Source: Candidatus Nitronereus thalassa (GTDB lineage Bacteria > Nitrospirota > Nitrospiria > Nitrospirales > UBA8639). Taken from it: DNA of 64,000 nucleotides. Positions 26,979 to 36,842 of the stretch are shown in pieces. The notes beneath the pieces were generated by a model. The model saw only the letters and a program-made list of their open reading frames with translations. It searched no databases and was not told the origin of the DNA. The stretch's first letter is position 1; the number at the start of each line of letters is the position of its first letter. Made by a program: the position numbers and the translations under genes. The stretch covers positions 3,294,141 to 3,358,140 of the forward strand of contig NZ_JAQOUE010000001.1 of NCBI RefSeq assembly GCF_032191465.1. Reading direction: 5' to 3'.

Positions 26979-27126
26979 CCTTTTCAAGCACTTACGCGCC
27001 TCACCCCGGAATCCCTCCCGGGAAAAACCTGTTTTAGATCTGTTTCTGGGAATTGGACGGTAACTTTCGTAAGGTAGGATCCACAAAAAAGTAATATAAA
27101 TTTTTTTGTTTTAGCTATAAAACTTA

Positions 27127-30100
27127 CTAAGTTTTGCGTAAGAATTGATCATATAACTCCATTGCGACCGGATCCTGTCGGTTTGCGAGATCCTGCAAAA
27201 GTCTTTTGAAACTTGAAAAAGCCACGTTGTCACCCCGAAGAGCCGTTTCGTTCGTTTGCACAACATAACTCAAAAGGGAAGAGATTGAGTCTTGCATGTC
27301 ACGTTCTGTCCAAAATGAAGTGTAAGATTGTTCTCGTGCATTATCCAACCAAAACAATCCTTTCAATAGGAGAGGTTTAGCCGCCGGACGGAGAAGAAAT
27401 GAACTAAGGTAGATAATGCACCCCGGACGTTCTTTAAAAGCGGAAGCCCAACGTTCGAAATCGGGAAGCATGGCCATAGCAATATCTTCACGATCCTCAG
27501 TCCAACAATAGCTCACCCCTCGAAGACCCATAAGCCAAGACCATAATTCCTCGAGACGATACCAACGCCCGCCTTTTTTGAAATCCCAATGGGGAGAGGA
27601 AAACGTATAGTCTATCATTTGGCGCCATCTCGAAATGAATGTTTCTCTTTGGGATATCGAGTCAAAATTTAATCCAATTAAAAACCATTGTCTCAGAAAA
27701 TCCTCCACCCAGTAATGACCAGGTGCACCTAGATCCAAAATCCGTTGCCAGAATGAGTCAGGTTTTCCATCGTCGTTCATTTCAAGAATAAGACAGGCAA
27801 CTTTACTAATTACCCAATTATCCCATTCACTTGGAGTGCCTTTAATTTCACCGTCTTCTTCTAAACCGGTGCCAAGTCGCTCAATCGTGAAATCTAATAC
27901 TTCACTCCAGAAACTAATCCATTCTTGTCGCTCAGCCGTATCGAGATTCTTGAGAGATGGTGCCCACTCATAGCTAGCCTTCACTATTCCCAAGTCAAAG
28001 CCTGGCCTTTTCTTTACTTGTCTTGGCTGACCTTGGGCAGCAGTTTGGTTCACCTCTTCAGTGTCAACTTCTTCGTATTCTAAGTCCTCCCAAGGGGGGA
28101 TTTCTGCTGGTATCGTACCAGTTATAAAATCTCCAATTTCTTTATCAAGCCAGGCATCAATGTTAAAAGCTTCCTTTTTCCTGAATTTATTTTGATACTT
28201 AGTCCGAAGATGCTTAAGATGGGCACTAGCCCACCTTAACGTGAAATGCTGGAGGCGGGAGAAATCTTCACCAAGAACATGTCGAAAGTTCGAAGTAGAG
28301 GCAAAGAGGTTTCTGACCGTTCCATAATGAGGTGAAGTTGCTAACAAAGCCATCCCCCTCCGAAGTTGCTCTGAAAATAAATTTTCAGACCAGAGGCAGG
28401 GAAGAGCTTGAGCGGCAAACCCGTCCCACTGCCAATCGACACTCATAATCTCCGAATCATAAGAGCTCGGCTTTGGGGGATTTTGGATAGTTTTCAAGAT
28501 TTGTTCAACACACCAAGCTTCTTTATTCGGGTCCTGTTTGATCCATTGCCCGTGCAAGATTATGAGAACGGCGGCCCCACCACACAAAGCATGAGTTTGT
28601 GTATGCAGAGAATCCTCATCTTCAGAGTTAGGAATTCCCTGGATGCGTTGTAACGAAGCCCAAAAAGTATCGAGCTGCTCGGGTGGTATTCCGACTCCTT
28701 CCTCAAGGAGTTGTTTGCACTGCCAAGGAAACCCAAGAATGAGGGCCCTGTCTTGTGTGTATTGTTGGATCTGGTCACTTCGTTCTTGAAGCGCTGGTGG
28801 AGGGATAAAGACCCACACTTTACGACCATCATCAGTATCTTCCAGCCTGTAGTTCTCAATCGTGTATTGGGCGATGAGTTTTTCCAAGAATTCCTTTAGT
28901 TCATCTGCATGAGTTGCACGTTCTTGCCACTTAATTTTAGCTTGATCAAATATTGGTCTGAGCTCCTTGTTATTTAGGAATAGATGTTGGGACCATACCT
29001 GAAATCCAGGCATTCGATGAGGTAAGGAGTGCCACTCTTCCGCCATTGTGCGAAATGGTTCCTGTTCCCAGCCGATTAACAATTCATCGTGTGAGACAGT
29101 ATTGTAGTGAGTCTCCCAAAGTAGAAACTCCGGGATTTCTAGAAAAGGACTTAATAATTTTTTAAACAAGCTAGGTTCCCGACAGGCGACTCCAATAAGT
29201 AACCCAGCAAATGCAACGGAATCCGCTTCTTGGATTAAAAGTTTAATAGTAGTCTCAACGGATCTTTTTTGTTCTATTTCATCGTAGAGCCACTTTTCTA
29301 GTGCCATCAAGGCGACTGTGACTGGATGAGGGCAGAAACCATTATTTCGGTACCAATAGTAAACACGTCCGTTTCCCCTCCATTTTTTACTGCCTGATTC
29401 AGAACAGATCTCTACATAGGGCATAGCCATATCATTGTCCTTGTGGAGTTCTTCCCACCGATCGGTTGCAAACTGCACAAGACGAAGAATTAATTCCAGC
29501 CCTTCTCGAGCGTTTGTCCTAATGAACTGCAGAAAGGGGCCCCTGAAATATAGTGGAGGAAACCATTCGTGCCGGTGTTCAAGGCAAAGGTCTTGCCGAT
29601 GCAAACGATCATCCCCAAAGTAACGATCCGATGGCTCATCTATAAGAACTGCCAATATTATTTCTCGGGCCAGAGCTGAATCCCATTGCATTAAAGGATA
29701 AAGAGCATCGGAATCGAGCACCAATTTTTGAAATTGGCTATCAACCCTGGTAAGAGGGCCTTCTGGCCATGGCTTTTGGCGTAAACTCCGAGGTTGAGCG
29801 CCTCTGAAAAAACGCCGGCCACATGCCAACAAAGCAAATTCTTTGACCCTATCAGGAAATTCGTTGTAACTTGCTAAAACTGCCCGACATGCAGTTCCAC
29901 CGAGCTGACCTAAGCGTAAACGCATACGATGTTTTTCGCCTTCATCTACTAAATGGTCTGCAATTGTCAGGGAAAGCTCTGATACATTTCTTCTTAGATT
30001 CTCATCTGGGGATCCGTACCGTAACCAGACCTCTGCAACTTCGGCGACATTAGCAGATGCTAAACACGCCACATCTTCCTTATGGCTATGAAGAAATCGA

Positions 30101-32283
30101 AGCATTGCTGGCCAATAGGGCCAATAAGGGATTCTTCGAAATGAAGCTGATTCAGCTTGGCCGATAGTTCCTAGGGATCTAGCAATGGTCTGAAATACAG
30201 GATCTGGAAATGTTGCCGTATGTAAAAAACGTTTTAAGAGTCTATTTAAAAATAGACCTTGGTTTTCTTTCAAATCTGGCCATACTTTCTCGAGAAGCAT
30301 TTGGGGGTAGGCACCGAATATCGTTGCCTCTAAAAAAAGGTCTTGCCCCAGAGTTGATGCGCCTCCCTCAGCTAAAAGCGAGTAAATAGTGGATCGCCAT
30401 TCATTAAGGTCTTGGCTTTTCTCAAGTAAGTGAAGAGCATATAGGCGAATAGCCCTATGCCAAAGAGGGGATGCAAGTCTGTCTTCCAAATATGTCTTTA
30501 GATCTTGACCCTTGGCTATCAAAACTCGTTGTCTGGCCCAATCTCCATACAAATCATGTTGGAAAGAAATAAATTCTCCATTTCTTTTACAGATTCTGTT
30601 TTGGATAAGCTTATCCACAGAAACTTGCTCCGTAATGGGAAACGAATCAATTGGAACTTCCCAAAGCAAATCGTCACCAAGTTTTTCACCAAGTCCTTTG
30701 AGGAAACTTCCTCGGACTGTTCCCTGTTCGGTACCAGTTACCTCTGCGTCCCAGAACCAGTTTATTAAGTCTGACTCTCCAACCCATTTATCAATTTTAG
30801 GGGGATTATCTAGAGATATCTTGCTCGCAAAGAGGTCAAGAATCTTTGGCTTTAACAACAATCCATACAATGAGGGGTGAATAGATAGATGCCGAAGTGC
30901 GGGAAATGCCTTCCAGACGGGATCTAATTCTTTTAAATCTGGTTCTTTAATATCTAGAATCGCCCAATCGGTTGCCTCTATATTAGCCCGTTTTAATTCT
31001 GTCTGAATTCTATCCCATTCCTCTGGTTGACATGTAACTATCAGCTTCCAAGGGCTTACTGTTTTTTCAAAGTTGAAAGAAGAAAACAGCCTTTTTACGT
31101 TCTGAAAATGCGTCATTATCCGATCCAGACCATCGAGAACACAGAACGCCTCCTCATTTGGTATAGAATCAAGCAATACTCGAAAAGGGTGAGTCAGGTT
31201 TAATTTTTGCTCCCATGAGTACATCTCGGCGGTATCTAAAGTCCCGGCTTGTACCCAAAGGACTTTAGTGTTTTTGAGCTTCTCTTTAGCCAAAAACTTC
31301 GCTAAGACACTTTTCCCTGATCCGGATGGTCCAATGAAGATGACGATCTTTTTCTTTTGTAGGGCATGTTCTAGTGCAACAAACTCCTTCTTTCGTTGCA
31401 ACTGAACGGAGTTTCCAATTTTGTCAGGAATTCCCTCCAAAATTTCTCTTGCATTTAAAGTAAGTCGATTCCAATCCCCTTCATAGCAGGGGAAGTCCCT
31501 TAATTCGAACTCTCTGCGAAGTTGGTGCGAAAGCTTTTCACGATCAAGGCAGCCTGCATTTGGCCTGATGCTGCGGGCAATAGTCTGAAGCTTTTCCCAC
31601 AGCTTTAGAGCATCTTCTAAAGAACTATTCAGTATGGAGTCGCGACAACATTGGACTGCCTCTCGCTCGCTTTGCGAGGACTCTTGCTCGAAATCAAAAA
31701 TTCTGATGCGAATACACTTGAGCAGTTCACCTGTTTGGTCTCGTGTTATGTTATGTTTTATGGCCAGTTGATCTGGGCAACAAAAACTATTAAACAGGTT
31801 TCGTTTTGTATTGGTACCTATCTTGGCTTGCAGGACGTGTTGAGAAAGGGTTGCAGAATCTTGATCTCTAGCCCATTGGAGTAATCTGCTCAACTCGCCA
31901 TATACCCTTTGAGAAGGAGGACTTGTAATAATTCCAAGAATGTCATCATCTCGGTTAAATTCAGTGGTTCCTTCATGAAGGAATTGTTCCCAGGCACTTG
32001 AGACAAATTCTCTAGGAGCTCCATTGACAGTAAACTGGCTATTGCTCTTAATAGAAAAACCACAGAACCGCTTTTTTTCTGTATCTGTGAGAGTTAAAAG
32101 TAAATCATCCAGATACCATCCAATAGGACGAGTTTGGAAATCGATACGGTGAATGGTTCCAAGATTGGGATCCAGCGGAGGTTTATCTCTTAGGATGCAG
32201 GCCAGAAAATATGCCGTTACCTTATCTTCGAAATTAAAACCACCACCACCAGTTTGTTTAGGAGTCGCGTTTTTCTTTGGCAT
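27127..32283 (-). CDS. giant nuclease-NTPase protein, putative Avs/STAND-like antiviral protein A
   Basis: This 1718 aa protein starts at ATG 32283. Residues 1-170 look like a PD-(D/E)xK-type nuclease: GGGGFNFEDKVTAYFL (Glu-Asp near 19-20), YLDDLLLTL (Asp 59-60) and CGFSIKSNS (Lys near 79). A P-loop NTPase follows, with Walker A FIGPSGSGKS at about 316-325 and Walker B-like FCVLDGLDRIM near 380-390. The remaining ~1300 residues are helical and Trp-rich without a recognised domain, as expected for a ligand-sensing solenoid. Size and order match antiviral STAND (Avs) proteins, but the family is not confirmed. It is divergent from another protein of the same plan at 32532. Codon use is AT-richer than the core genes. 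Confidence 0.8.
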   Translation of the reverse strand: MPKKNATPKQTGGGGFNFEDKVTAYFLACILRDKPPLDPNLGTIHRIDFQTRPIGWYLDDLLLTLTDTEKKRFCGFSIKSNSQFTVNGAPREFVSSAWEQFLHEGTTEFNRDDDILGIITSPPSQRVYGELSRLLQWARDQDSATLSQHVLQAKIGTNTKRNLFNSFCCPDQLAIKHNITRDQTGELLKCIRIRIFDFEQESSQSEREAVQCCRDSILNSSLEDALKLWEKLQTIARSIRPNAGCLDREKLSHQLRREFELRDFPCYEGDWNRLTLNAREILEGIPDKIGNSVQLQRKKEFVALEHALQKKKIVIFIGPSGSGKSVLAKFLAKEKLKNTKVLWVQAGTLDTAEMYSWEQKLNLTHPFRVLLDSIPNEEAFCVLDGLDRIMTHFQNVKRLFSSFNFEKTVSPWKLIVTCQPEEWDRIQTELKRANIEATDWAILDIKEPDLKELDPVWKAFPALRHLSIHPSLYGLLLKPKILDLFASKISLDNPPKIDKWVGESDLINWFWDAEVTGTEQGTVRGSFLKGLGEKLGDDLLWEVPIDSFPITEQVSVDKLIQNRICKRNGEFISFQHDLYGDWARQRVLIAKGQDLKTYLEDRLASPLWHRAIRLYALHLLEKSQDLNEWRSTIYSLLAEGGASTLGQDLFLEATIFGAYPQMLLEKVWPDLKENQGLFLNRLLKRFLHTATFPDPVFQTIARSLGTIGQAESASFRRIPYWPYWPAMLRFLHSHKEDVACLASANVAEVAEVWLRYGSPDENLRRNVSELSLTIADHLVDEGEKHRMRLRLGQLGGTACRAVLASYNEFPDRVKEFALLACGRRFFRGAQPRSLRQKPWPEGPLTRVDSQFQKLVLDSDALYPLMQWDSALAREIILAVLIDEPSDRYFGDDRLHRQDLCLEHRHEWFPPLYFRGPFLQFIRTNAREGLELILRLVQFATDRWEELHKDNDMAMPYVEICSESGSKKWRGNGRVYYWYRNNGFCPHPVTVALMALEKWLYDEIEQKRSVETTIKLLIQEADSVAFAGLLIGVACREPSLFKKLLSPFLEIPEFLLWETHYNTVSHDELLIGWEQEPFRTMAEEWHSLPHRMPGFQVWSQHLFLNNKELRPIFDQAKIKWQERATHADELKEFLEKLIAQYTIENYRLEDTDDGRKVWVFIPPPALQERSDQIQQYTQDRALILGFPWQCKQLLEEGVGIPPEQLDTFWASLQRIQGIPNSEDEDSLHTQTHALCGGAAVLIILHGQWIKQDPNKEAWCVEQILKTIQNPPKPSSYDSEIMSVDWQWDGFAAQALPCLWSENLFSEQLRRGMALLATSPHYGTVRNLFASTSNFRHVLGEDFSRLQHFTLRWASAHLKHLRTKYQNKFRKKEAFNIDAWLDKEIGDFITGTIPAEIPPWEDLEYEEVDTEEVNQTAAQGQPRQVKKRPGFDLGIVKASYEWAPSLKNLDTAERQEWISFWSEVLDFTIERLGTGLEEDGEIKGTPSEWDNWVISKVACLILEMNDDGKPDSFWQRILDLGAPGHYWVEDFLRQWFLIGLNFDSISQRETFISRWRQMIDYTFSSPHWDFKKGGRWYRLEELWSWLMGLRGVSYCWTEDREDIAMAMLPDFERWASAFKERPGCIIYLSSFLLRPAAKPLLLKGLFWLDNAREQSYTSFWTERDMQDSISSLLSYVVQTNETALRGDNVAFSSFKRLLQDLANRQDPVAMELYDQFLRKT

Positions 32284-32531
32284 TATTTATTAACAATTTT
32301 TGTTAAATCTCATCATTTCCAAGACCTGTGGATTCAATCCTTAGTTTTTTTGGGAAATTATTGAAATCGTAGTCCATGCATCGAGAAATGTACAGGAGTT
32401 ACGGATTAAGAAATCATGGAGTTGTGATTAAATGGAAAATCCCTCGACATGCATTGCATGGTACCTCTAATTATCTGACTTTCTTAAGATTCCCTTAATT
32501 AGGCTATACGTTCGCAATAAGGAAAAATACT
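32284..32531. promoter_or_regulatory. shared divergent promoter region of the two nuclease-NTPase genes
   Basis: This AT-rich 248-base space lies between divergent starts. A near-palindrome CATGCA-T-TGCATG sits at 32448-32460, and CCATGCATCGAG occurs upstream near 32375, so a regulator site is possible. No consensus promoter was found by eye, but a TATACG at about 32504 could be a -10 for the rightward gene. Confidence 0.4.
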
Positions 32532-35500
32532 TTGGACCTTCTTGAGTTGAATTGGAAAAAAACAAGAAGTGGAGCCTGGGCCGGTCGTGGATTCCATTAT
32601 CAGCATTTGTTTACGGTGTTGATATTAATAAGGCAGTGGGCAGGGCTAGCACCAATTGGGTTTGTTATACCTGAAGGCTTAGAGGATTGTGTAATCCAAC
32701 TTCATGATCGAACAATCTGGATTCAAATTAAGTCCAGAAATGACGGATCATTTGGTCGGCATGAAGTAGCGACTATTCTTGAAGGTGTCAGGCAAAAGAC
32801 TTCAAAATTAAAGTGCAAAAATGAATTACATATTGCTCTAGGGCTAGAACGACCTTGCCAAGGCATTTCTCTATATGGGCTTGATCAACTGTTTGAGAAT
32901 CCAAAAGAACCGATTTTCGTTTGTCGGCATCCCGAAAAGGAAATCGTTTATTTACTCAAGGAAAAGCTTAATACTGCAGACGTGATTGCAGAAGGTATCG
33001 CGAGTGACCTTTATAAATTCGTGGCGGATACCTCTGCCACAAACGCGTCTGTTTCCTATAAGGATAGGAAGCGTATATCAACCACGGATGTAGAGAGAAG
33101 AGTCTTTGAACGCTTAGAGGCTGAGGATCCATCGTGCATTGATCAAGCGGTTACCTCGGGAGCCTTAGAACCTATTGATTTTATGAATCCGATCAATGAA
33201 CCAGGATTTTATCAAGGTGTCAAAACCCAACCAGGGCATGTCGCCGCAGGTTTGGTATTTAAGCGTTCCCAGGAAACCGAAGCCATAGTAAATCTCATTC
33301 GAAAACGACGACAGCTTCTTATCTCTGGACCATCGGGATCGGGAAAGTCATCACTTTCGTGCTTAGTTGCCCATGCTCTAGCACAAGAGTGCAGATGCTT
33401 TAATATAACGTCCATGGCAGGCCCCAAGGAAGCCGACTCTATAGTACGATTTATTCGCTCTCGGCGACCAAGTGAGATGTCCCCTATATTAATTGTCATG
33501 GATGAAGTCAAGCGTTCGAATTGCAATCTTTGGGATATTTTGGCTCGGGAGCTTTCTCAATTACAGAGGGTTTATCTGTTGGGCTCGATTCGTAACGAGG
33601 ACTTGAACTTACTTGTGAGCCATAGCGATGTCGAGATTGTTGAATCTAAGTTGGATGAAAAGTTAGCAGAACGGATTTGGCAGGGATTACGTAGTAAACT
33701 GCAAACTAATTGGACTCATTGGCGTGAACCCTTTGAGAAATCCGAGGGTTTGATGCTCGAATATGTGCACCTTTTAACACAGGGAAAGCGTCTCGAATCC
33801 CTTATTCGTGACCAAGTGAGGGAAAGAGAGAAGGAGGGACGAGAGGACGAATTGGCAATAATCAGGGCTACATCAGTTCTATGCTCTTATGGTGGAGAAT
33901 TGAATGCACAGGCATTATTTGCCACCTTGGGGATCGCTCCAGAGAATGCGAGCATTGCCTTAAAAAGGCTTTTGAATGAACATCTAGTTCGAGAAAGTCG
34001 ACCAGGAGTTTTAGGGGGTCTTCATGCTCTACGCTCAAGCGCCTTGAGTATTGCCTCCCATGATGAATTGAGTTTTCGACAAGAGGATTCAATTTGGCTT
34101 GCTATTAGTGCTGTGCCCCCAGAAACCTTGCCCCAAATCGTCCATTCCATTCTTCGCGATCACGAGCGTTTCCCCAGGCAGGACGTCCTATGGAAATTGG
34201 CAAATATTCTTGCAAACGACAAGTCAGTAGATCTATGGGTGGCTGTTCTTACTGGACTTGGACTAGCCACGATTGAAGACTCTGTGAATTTGTTCATAGA
34301 AAGCTTGGAAAATAACAATGTTCAACGGGCACAATGGTCTTTTGCCTCAATGTTTGCGGATACAGATATTGAACTTCCAGATCTGAATGAATTTCACCAA
34401 TGGGGGCGAATTCGAAAGGGAGTCCATGAATTCCGACAAGTACCCAAATATGACTATAGGCATGAGTGTGTTGCCTTGTTCCCTCCTGGAATGAAATTTC
34501 CAGAATGTAGAACCCTCGATAAGGCAAACCAACTCCTCTCTTGTCTGGTCCCCATCTTCGGAGGAGAACAAGTGCATCTTCCGTTAAATTGTCTGCATAA
34601 TTTTGAAGGTGAGCCCGACATAAGCAAAGTGGCTAAATTACTTTCTACAGCGTTTTTAATTAGTCCCGATTTTGCTGATGATTTGGTGAATAAGTTTGGA
34701 GGGGAAAAAACTTTGTTGTCCTGGTTCCATTCCCAGATCCCCTGGCTTGCAAAGCCTGTGGTTGAGGAAGATGGATCCCATGGCCGTACGGTTCGGGCGA
34801 ATTGGTACCTTGTTTCGGATGATTATCAAACGGATCCGCATGAAATGGTTAAAAATATCTGCGAAATGCTCATAGCTATATCTCCATCTTCTCAAGCTGC
34901 GGCATGCGAGGCGATAGACGTATTAGGAGAGCCCATCAGAGTTGGCGATTTTTCTCCATGGTCAAAAAATATGCCCAGAAAGAATATTCCCGCTAAAACT
35001 CGGATCGCATGGAATGTAGCGTTTCGTCAAATTCTATTAACAAAATCACGGACACGCAGTCTTACGGATTATGCGCAACAAATGGCGGCCCTTGTGAAAC
35101 GCACAGAGAAAGTATTTGGGAAAATCACAGAGAATTGGATTAGAGGGAATACAATTGTTTCTGCTACAGACTTAATTAATGAAATAGACTCGATAATTAA
35201 ACAGGTAAACACCCTGGCATTTTCTACAACTCCGCCTCTTCCGGGAAACATGTCCTTTCCTAATATTGAAGCAAGTGAGGAAGATAGTATGGGCGCGCTT
35301 CTATCGGGAATTCTCGGAAATCTGGTTCCCAGAATCCTAAAATTCCCAGCCGAAAAAGGTACCAAGGGGGCAGCAGAGTTTGCAGGAAGTCTTGCTTCGG
35401 ATGCGATATCACAAATTAAATCTTCCGTTTGGAGAACAATCAATAAATCTCCAAAGTCTGAATTGGAGATGCTGGCAAATCGTTTGAGGCACCTTTCGCA

Positions 35501-36368
35501 TATTCTTCACGAAATGGCAGCCAACGATTCTGAATTTTTCACAAATTCATTATTGAAAAGGGCAATCAAACATAAACATGGAAAAGGGTTTAGTTCAGTT
35601 GGAAAGTTTTGTCATTCTCGAGCAGAACAGAGATTTGTAGATAAATTGCGTACATTAAAACGGCAATTAAAGAATAATGGTTGGGCGGTAAAATGCTTTT
35701 CTCGCCTTATTGAGGAATGGGACAGTTTTTATTGGCCGCCCAAGGAAATTGCTATTTTGATCGAGATTTCTGACTTCGAGACACAAGCGGACTATATTGG
35801 AAGTACGATTAGCGCTGCTCAGGAAATCCTCGGAACAGAGTGGAAGTTTTGTGTAGTTCCTCTGGTCAATGGATATATTGTTCCTTCCTTAGCCCTTCGA
35901 CCCGTAAAAGAACTAATTATACCTGACGAAAACTTTTTGGATAATTGGCACCTACATATAGATCTGCCTTGCCTGAATCCTGAAATTTCTGATTCGTTTG
36001 ATAATGCTGTAAGGGCCTGCAAGGAAGTATCTGCTATTGTTGCCAGTCGAGATCTGAGCCATCTTCATAAAGAGGAAGCAAACGCTTTTGACGAGGCCCA
36101 AGGAGCGTTTGAGCGAAATCACCGAATAATTAAAAAGTGTTGTGAAGAGTATGAAAAAGAAGAATTTATTTGGGCACTAAACCATATCGAAGAATTATGG
36201 GAAAAAGTTAGAGTGGAATTTGAGTCAGCCAAGGCTGGTCAGAAGGTAAGTACTCCCATATGTGCGGATGATTTTCGAGCTCTAGCAGGTGCGGAAAGCG
36301 AACAGATTAATCAATTAGCCGGAGCACGATTACTTCTCCGACAAGCTGAAGCAACAATGGCTACTTAA
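32532..36368 (+). CDS. large nuclease-NTPase protein, putative Avs/STAND-like antiviral protein B
   Basis: This 1278 aa protein starts at TTG 32532 with AAGGAA eight bases upstream. Residues 15-100 resemble the Cap4/DUF4297-type nuclease: GRGFHYQHLFTVLILIRQW, then PEGLEDCVIQL (Glu51-Asp52) and IWIQIKSRN (Gln65-x-Lys67). An NTPase follows with Walker A LISGPSGSGKSSLS at about 263-275 and Walker B ILIVMDEVKRSN near 319-330. A winged-helix-like segment comes next around 440-510 (GELNAQALFATLGIAPENAS). The C-terminal ~750 residues are unassigned, possibly helical. The architecture is that of antiviral STAND proteins with a nuclease effector. It is divergent from and different in sequence to protein A. 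Antiphage function is inference. Confidence 0.8.
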   Translation: MDLLELNWKKTRSGAWAGRGFHYQHLFTVLILIRQWAGLAPIGFVIPEGLEDCVIQLHDRTIWIQIKSRNDGSFGRHEVATILEGVRQKTSKLKCKNELHIALGLERPCQGISLYGLDQLFENPKEPIFVCRHPEKEIVYLLKEKLNTADVIAEGIASDLYKFVADTSATNASVSYKDRKRISTTDVERRVFERLEAEDPSCIDQAVTSGALEPIDFMNPINEPGFYQGVKTQPGHVAAGLVFKRSQETEAIVNLIRKRRQLLISGPSGSGKSSLSCLVAHALAQECRCFNITSMAGPKEADSIVRFIRSRRPSEMSPILIVMDEVKRSNCNLWDILARELSQLQRVYLLGSIRNEDLNLLVSHSDVEIVESKLDEKLAERIWQGLRSKLQTNWTHWREPFEKSEGLMLEYVHLLTQGKRLESLIRDQVREREKEGREDELAIIRATSVLCSYGGELNAQALFATLGIAPENASIALKRLLNEHLVRESRPGVLGGLHALRSSALSIASHDELSFRQEDSIWLAISAVPPETLPQIVHSILRDHERFPRQDVLWKLANILANDKSVDLWVAVLTGLGLATIEDSVNLFIESLENNNVQRAQWSFASMFADTDIELPDLNEFHQWGRIRKGVHEFRQVPKYDYRHECVALFPPGMKFPECRTLDKANQLLSCLVPIFGGEQVHLPLNCLHNFEGEPDISKVAKLLSTAFLISPDFADDLVNKFGGEKTLLSWFHSQIPWLAKPVVEEDGSHGRTVRANWYLVSDDYQTDPHEMVKNICEMLIAISPSSQAAACEAIDVLGEPIRVGDFSPWSKNMPRKNIPAKTRIAWNVAFRQILLTKSRTRSLTDYAQQMAALVKRTEKVFGKITENWIRGNTIVSATDLINEIDSIIKQVNTLAFSTTPPLPGNMSFPNIEASEEDSMGALLSGILGNLVPRILKFPAEKGTKGAAEFAGSLASDAISQIKSSVWRTINKSPKSELEMLANRLRHLSHILHEMAANDSEFFTNSLLKRAIKHKHGKGFSSVGKFCHSRAEQRFVDKLRTLKRQLKNNGWAVKCFSRLIEEWDSFYWPPKEIAILIEISDFETQADYIGSTISAAQEILGTEWKFCVVPLVNGYIVPSLALRPVKELIIPDENFLDNWHLHIDLPCLNPEISDSFDNAVRACKEVSAIVASRDLSHLHKEEANAFDEAQGAFERNHRIIKKCCEEYEKEEFIWALNHIEELWEKVRVEFESAKAGQKVSTPICADDFRALAGAESEQINQLAGARLLLRQAEATMAT

Positions 36369-36602
36369 TATGGATAACAGGTTTCGTTTTTAAAATAGAT
36401 ATTAGATCATCTCCCGCTATACTGCCCTTTTCAATTCCTCATTACCGACCTGAAAGAACTCCCCGTCAACCTGTTCTGATACCAGTGCTCTGAGAAGTAG
36501 GGATTCGCGCGGATCTCGTGGACGACTCGACCACAGATTTATCAGGACCTTTTATGAGGAGAAACAGGTCACAAAACAGGCTTCGAACAGGGTGCCGACG
36601 GC

Positions 36603-36650
36603 GCAAGCCCCTGAAAAGGCTACTGTTCCTATCCAGAAACCCACTGACTA
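36603..36650 (+). repeat. direct repeat, left copy (flanks the GC-rich cassette)
   Basis: A 28-base perfect core (starting GCAAGCCCCTGAAAAGGC) plus 20 further bases ending AAACCCACTGACTA recurs at 40191-40238 with five mismatches, all in a six-base stretch. The match may extend left to ACAGG(C/T)TTCG, 26-28 bases upstream in both copies. Confidence 0.85.
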
Positions 36651-36813
36651 AAGATCAGCTGCTCTGACCACAAAGGGATAGGCCGTTTTTTAGGTTTCTC
36701 CTGCCATTTCCCGCAGAACCTCTGCCTATCTTTTTCAAACAAATTTCCGGTAAATTGGATTTCAGATTCCGCGTATATAAGGAGTGAAATCCGAAATCCA
36801 CTCCGCCTACCTG

Positions 36814-36831
36814 AAAAACCATTCTGATGGT
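36814..36831 (-). terminator. possible terminator of the beta-barrel gene
   Basis: On the minus strand ACCAT-CAGA-ATGGT is followed by TTTTT, just after the stop of the beta-barrel gene. The stem is only five pairs, so efficiency would be low. Confidence 0.4.
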
Positions 36832-36842
36832 CTGTTAGACAC

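Larger units (their letters stand above)
36369..36842. other. intergenic region with left copy of the flanking repeat
   Basis: These 474 bases contain no convincing gene. They hold the left copy of a ~48 bp direct repeat (36603-36650), a GGAGTG...CACTCC inverted repeat at 36781-36804, and a small terminator-like hairpin for the minus-strand gene at 36814-36831. Confidence 0.6.
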
